The notes beneath the pieces are model-generated. The model ran no database searches. It saw only the letters and a program-made list of their open reading frames with translations, and was not told the DNA's origin. Of a stretch of DNA of 35,681 nucleotides, positions 33,839 through 35,681 are shown one piece after another. Each line of letters starts with the position of its first letter. The stretch's first letter is position 1. Made by a program: the position numbers and the translations under genes. The DNA is from Candidatus Sumerlaeota bacterium (GTDB lineage Bacteria; Sumerlaeota; Sumerlaeia; JAPLSS01): assembly GCA_026398515.1 (NCBI GenBank), contig JAPLSS010000511.1, forward strand, positions 1-35,681, written 5' to 3'.

Positions 33839-35188
33839 CTACTTTGTCGGCGGATATGGCCCCCAATCCGGGGAATGGCTTTCCCCCTGGAACGTGATCT
33901 GGCGCACGTTGGTCCCGTCGGAATTCATGATGTAGAGCTGATACGAGCCGGTCCGGTCCGACGAAAACACCAAGTGCTCGTTGTCGGGCGCCCAGGAGGC
34001 GTCCTCGTTGTTGCCGCCGCCGTTGGTCAGTTGTTTCCAATCCTCCCCCTCGACGTTCATCGTGTAGATGTTGTAGTCGTCGCCATAGGAGACCTGCGAG
34101 GTGAAGGCGATCCGGTCGCCCTTGGGCGACCAATCGGGCGAGACGTTCTGGTAGTTCTTGAAGGTGATGCGCCGCGGGTTCGTGCCGTCGGCGTTCATGA
34201 TGTAGACGTGCGGATGGCCGGTGCGGTCGCTGACAAAAGCGATTTCGCCGGCATTGGGGCTCCAGGACGGCGAACCGTCGATGGCCTTGTTGGTGGTCAG
34301 GCGCGTCAGACCCTGGCCGTTGCGGTCCATGGTGTAGATTTCGGCGTTGCCGTCTTTGGACAGCATGGCGGCGATCAACTGGACCGCCGGGCTCCAGTCG
34401 GGGGAGAGGTTGGAGCCAGAGCGGCGCGAGATGAACCACGACTTCGAGCCGTTGGTGTAGACGCCGCACATGTCGGGGTTATAGTCCTTGTACGAGGTGT
34501 AGTAGAGTTCGGTGGCGTTGGCGCCCCAGGTGGGCGTGGCGTCCAAACTCTTGTCCGAGGTGGCCTGGCGCGGGTTCTTGCCGTCGGCGTCGCAAAGGAA
34601 GATTTCCTTGTTCTGCCCCTGACGGCTGACGTAGGCGACCTGGGTCGAGGCGATGCCGCGCACGCCGGTGACCGCCTGGACGATCTCGTCGGCGATCCAA
34701 TGCGCCAGCGCGCGGTATTCCGCGGCCTTCTGGGTATAGCGCTTGCCCAGAACGCGCTGGCCTTCGTTCACGCTGTATAGTTTGCAGTCGATGGACAGCG
34801 TGTCATCGCCGGCGATCTGATATTCCGCGACGACCAGGAATTGGGCCTGCAGGGCGCGCCAATCGACGAAATTGATGACGCCGGATTTGCGGTCGCGCGC
34901 GGCGGCGTCTTCAATCAGCCCTTGTTGGTCCCGGTCCCCGACCTGCTTGAAATAGCCCGAAATCTCCAGGTCATTGTAGATGATGGTGTTGAAGACTCCC
35001 GGCTCCAGCTGCCTGGCGGAGCCTTGCCCGGGCTGGAAGCTGGGAATGGCGATGGTCGAGACCGTGCGGCCTTCTTGCGCGCGCACGACGCCGATGTCGG
35101 CTTCCACTTCGGCGCCAGGGGCGAGAGGAACGAAGGGGGTCAGGAGGGCGCACAATCCGGCGAGGGCGATCCATGTCTTCCGCAACAT
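33839..35188 (-). CDS. tolB: Tol-Pal system protein TolB
   Basis: 449 residues. A signal peptide (about 1-26; MLRKTWIALAGLCALLTPFV) precedes the N-terminal alpha/beta domain (about 40-175; FNTIIYNDLEISGYFK, then QAQFLVVAEYQI). The six-bladed propeller (about 185-445) has repeats such as DGSPSWSPNAGEIAFVSDRT, HVYIMNADGTNPRRIT and LYIMNSDGTNVRQIT. TolB is periplasmic and cycles between Pal and the Tol inner-membrane complex. ATG 35188 is preferred over in-frame starts up to 35326 because the signal peptide begins there and GGAAAGG precedes it. tolQ, tolR and tolA are not upstream in this window; the neighbouring DNA is a repeat-containing gap and a divergent gene. Confidence 0.95.
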   Translation of the reverse strand: MLRKTWIALAGLCALLTPFVPLAPGAEVEADIGVVRAQEGRTVSTIAIPSFQPGQGSARQLEPGVFNTIIYNDLEISGYFKQVGDRDQQGLIEDAAARDRKSGVINFVDWRALQAQFLVVAEYQIAGDDTLSIDCKLYSVNEGQRVLGKRYTQKAAEYRALAHWIADEIVQAVTGVRGIASTQVAYVSRQGQNKEIFLCDADGKNPRQATSDKSLDATPTWGANATELYYTSYKDYNPDMCGVYTNGSKSWFISRRSGSNLSPDWSPAVQLIAAMLSKDGNAEIYTMDRNGQGLTRLTTNKAIDGSPSWSPNAGEIAFVSDRTGHPHVYIMNADGTNPRRITFKNYQNVSPDWSPKGDRIAFTSQVSYGDDYNIYTMNVEGEDWKQLTNGGGNNEDASWAPDNEHLVFSSDRTGSYQLYIMNSDGTNVRQITFQGESHSPDWGPYPPTK

Positions 35189-35422
35189 GCCGTAGAGCCT
35201 TTCCGAGAGAGGGAATGAGAAGGCGGCGAGGCGCGCCGCCCGCGGAGCGAAATGACAACGCCGCGGACAAGTCCACGTCCTGCGCCGGGCAAAGTCGCCT
35301 GTTCCCGCAGGCACGGACTTCCACAATCGTCGAAATTGTTGGCGGGAGCGGGAGCGTTTTTCAACCCATTTCTTTTCTCCCCCGTGCGACCAGACCCGCC
35401 GCGCGCGGCGAGGGTTTGATCC

Positions 35423-35511
35423 GTTGAGTTCGGAGTGACGCCTTTAGGCGTTCGGACGGCCAATCCGGAAGCGCCTGGAATAACGCCTGAAGGCGTCACT
35501 CCGAACTCAAC
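35423..35511. repeat. Intergenic inverted repeat with 30-base arms
   Basis: Arm 35423-35452 (starts GTTGAGTTCGGAGTGACGCC) pairs with 35482-35511 at 29 of 30 positions around a 29-base centre. Each arm also contains a small palindrome (ACGCCTTTAGGCGT). It lies in the 411-base gap between tolB and the divergent gene at the window end. The rest of that gap shows no gene; a weak minus-strand TTGAAA-18-AACAAT at 35335-35364 could be the tolB promoter. Confidence 0.85.
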
Positions 35512-35599
35512 GCCCGAAGTCTCTGTTGTCGTTTTCCGCCAGTTGTGTACGATACGTGGAGGATGTCTCGCGGTCATTCCCGTTACGGAGGGCTGAACG

Positions 35600-35681
35600 A
35601 TGGCTCGCAAATCCCCGCTCCAGGAACGCGCGGCGGAGGCCTGCAAACGCCTGAAGAAGAACTACCCCGACGTGACCATTC
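35600..35681 (+). CDS. Start of a gene, possibly endonuclease III (partial)
   Basis: ATG 35600 is preceded by a strong GGAGGG site. The 27 visible residues (MARKSPLQERAAEACKRLKK, then NYPDVTI) resemble the first helix of bacterial endonuclease III, where ERAxxxxxRLKKxYPDxx is common. The iron-sulfur cluster and helix-hairpin-helix lie beyond the window, so the identity is tentative. Confidence 0.5.
   Translation, partial: MARKSPLQERAAEACKRLKKNYPDVTI

Overview
The window is a GC-rich chromosomal segment from a Gram-negative bacterium. Evidence for an outer membrane is a tolB-pal-pal-cpoB cluster, lipoprotein signal peptides and several exported enzymes. The mix of genes (Cys-type sulfatase, Gfo/Idh/MocA oxidoreductase, DUF3604 hydrolase, GH10, DUF5009 acyltransferase-like protein, and a zinc-ribbon/GYF_2 membrane protein starting MPIRFNCPNC) is typical of uncultured Planctomycetota, Hydrogenedentota or related PVC-type polysaccharide degraders. 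This placement is an inference from gene content; there is no rRNA gene in the window.

Layout: 1-678 holds the end of an unknown gene and a decayed DDE transposase. 679-3477 is a large membrane protein with a duplicated N-terminal module. 3550-7496 (minus) holds a xylose isomerase and a secreted CBM/propeller/DUF3604 protein. 7612-13038 (plus) holds a sulfatase, an oxidoreductase, an exported MTA/SAH nucleosidase and a GH10 xylanase whose N-terminal part is broken. 13420-15941 holds a deoxyhypusine-synthase-like protein, a DUF5009 membrane protein and a small membrane protein. 16040-16403 is tmRNA (ssrA) with a clear promoter. Then follow a GIY-YIG protein, a zinc-ribbon/GYF_2 protein (minus), carB with a candidate promoter and leader hairpin, an SDR and a putative TIM-barrel glycosidase. 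From 25023 come a BMP/nucleoside-type ABC ATPase (minus) divergent from a sensor histidine kinase, then glnA (minus), a Wzt-like ABC ATPase, and the minus-strand tolB-pal2-pal1-cpoB cluster. The last 82 bases begin a possible endonuclease III gene.

Functionally the left half looks like scavenging of sulfated and xylan-type polysaccharides. The right half is housekeeping: pyrimidine/arginine precursor synthesis, glutamine synthesis, ribosome rescue and envelope integrity.

No obvious new defence or mobile system is present. The most distinctive feature is the non-coding repeat content. There are several unrelated families of inverted-repeat elements in the intergenic spaces. One of them lies in frame inside the ABC ATPase gene, and another supplies the C-terminus of a membrane protein. 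There are also four intergenic arrays of a 9-base tandem unit, each locus with its own sequence.
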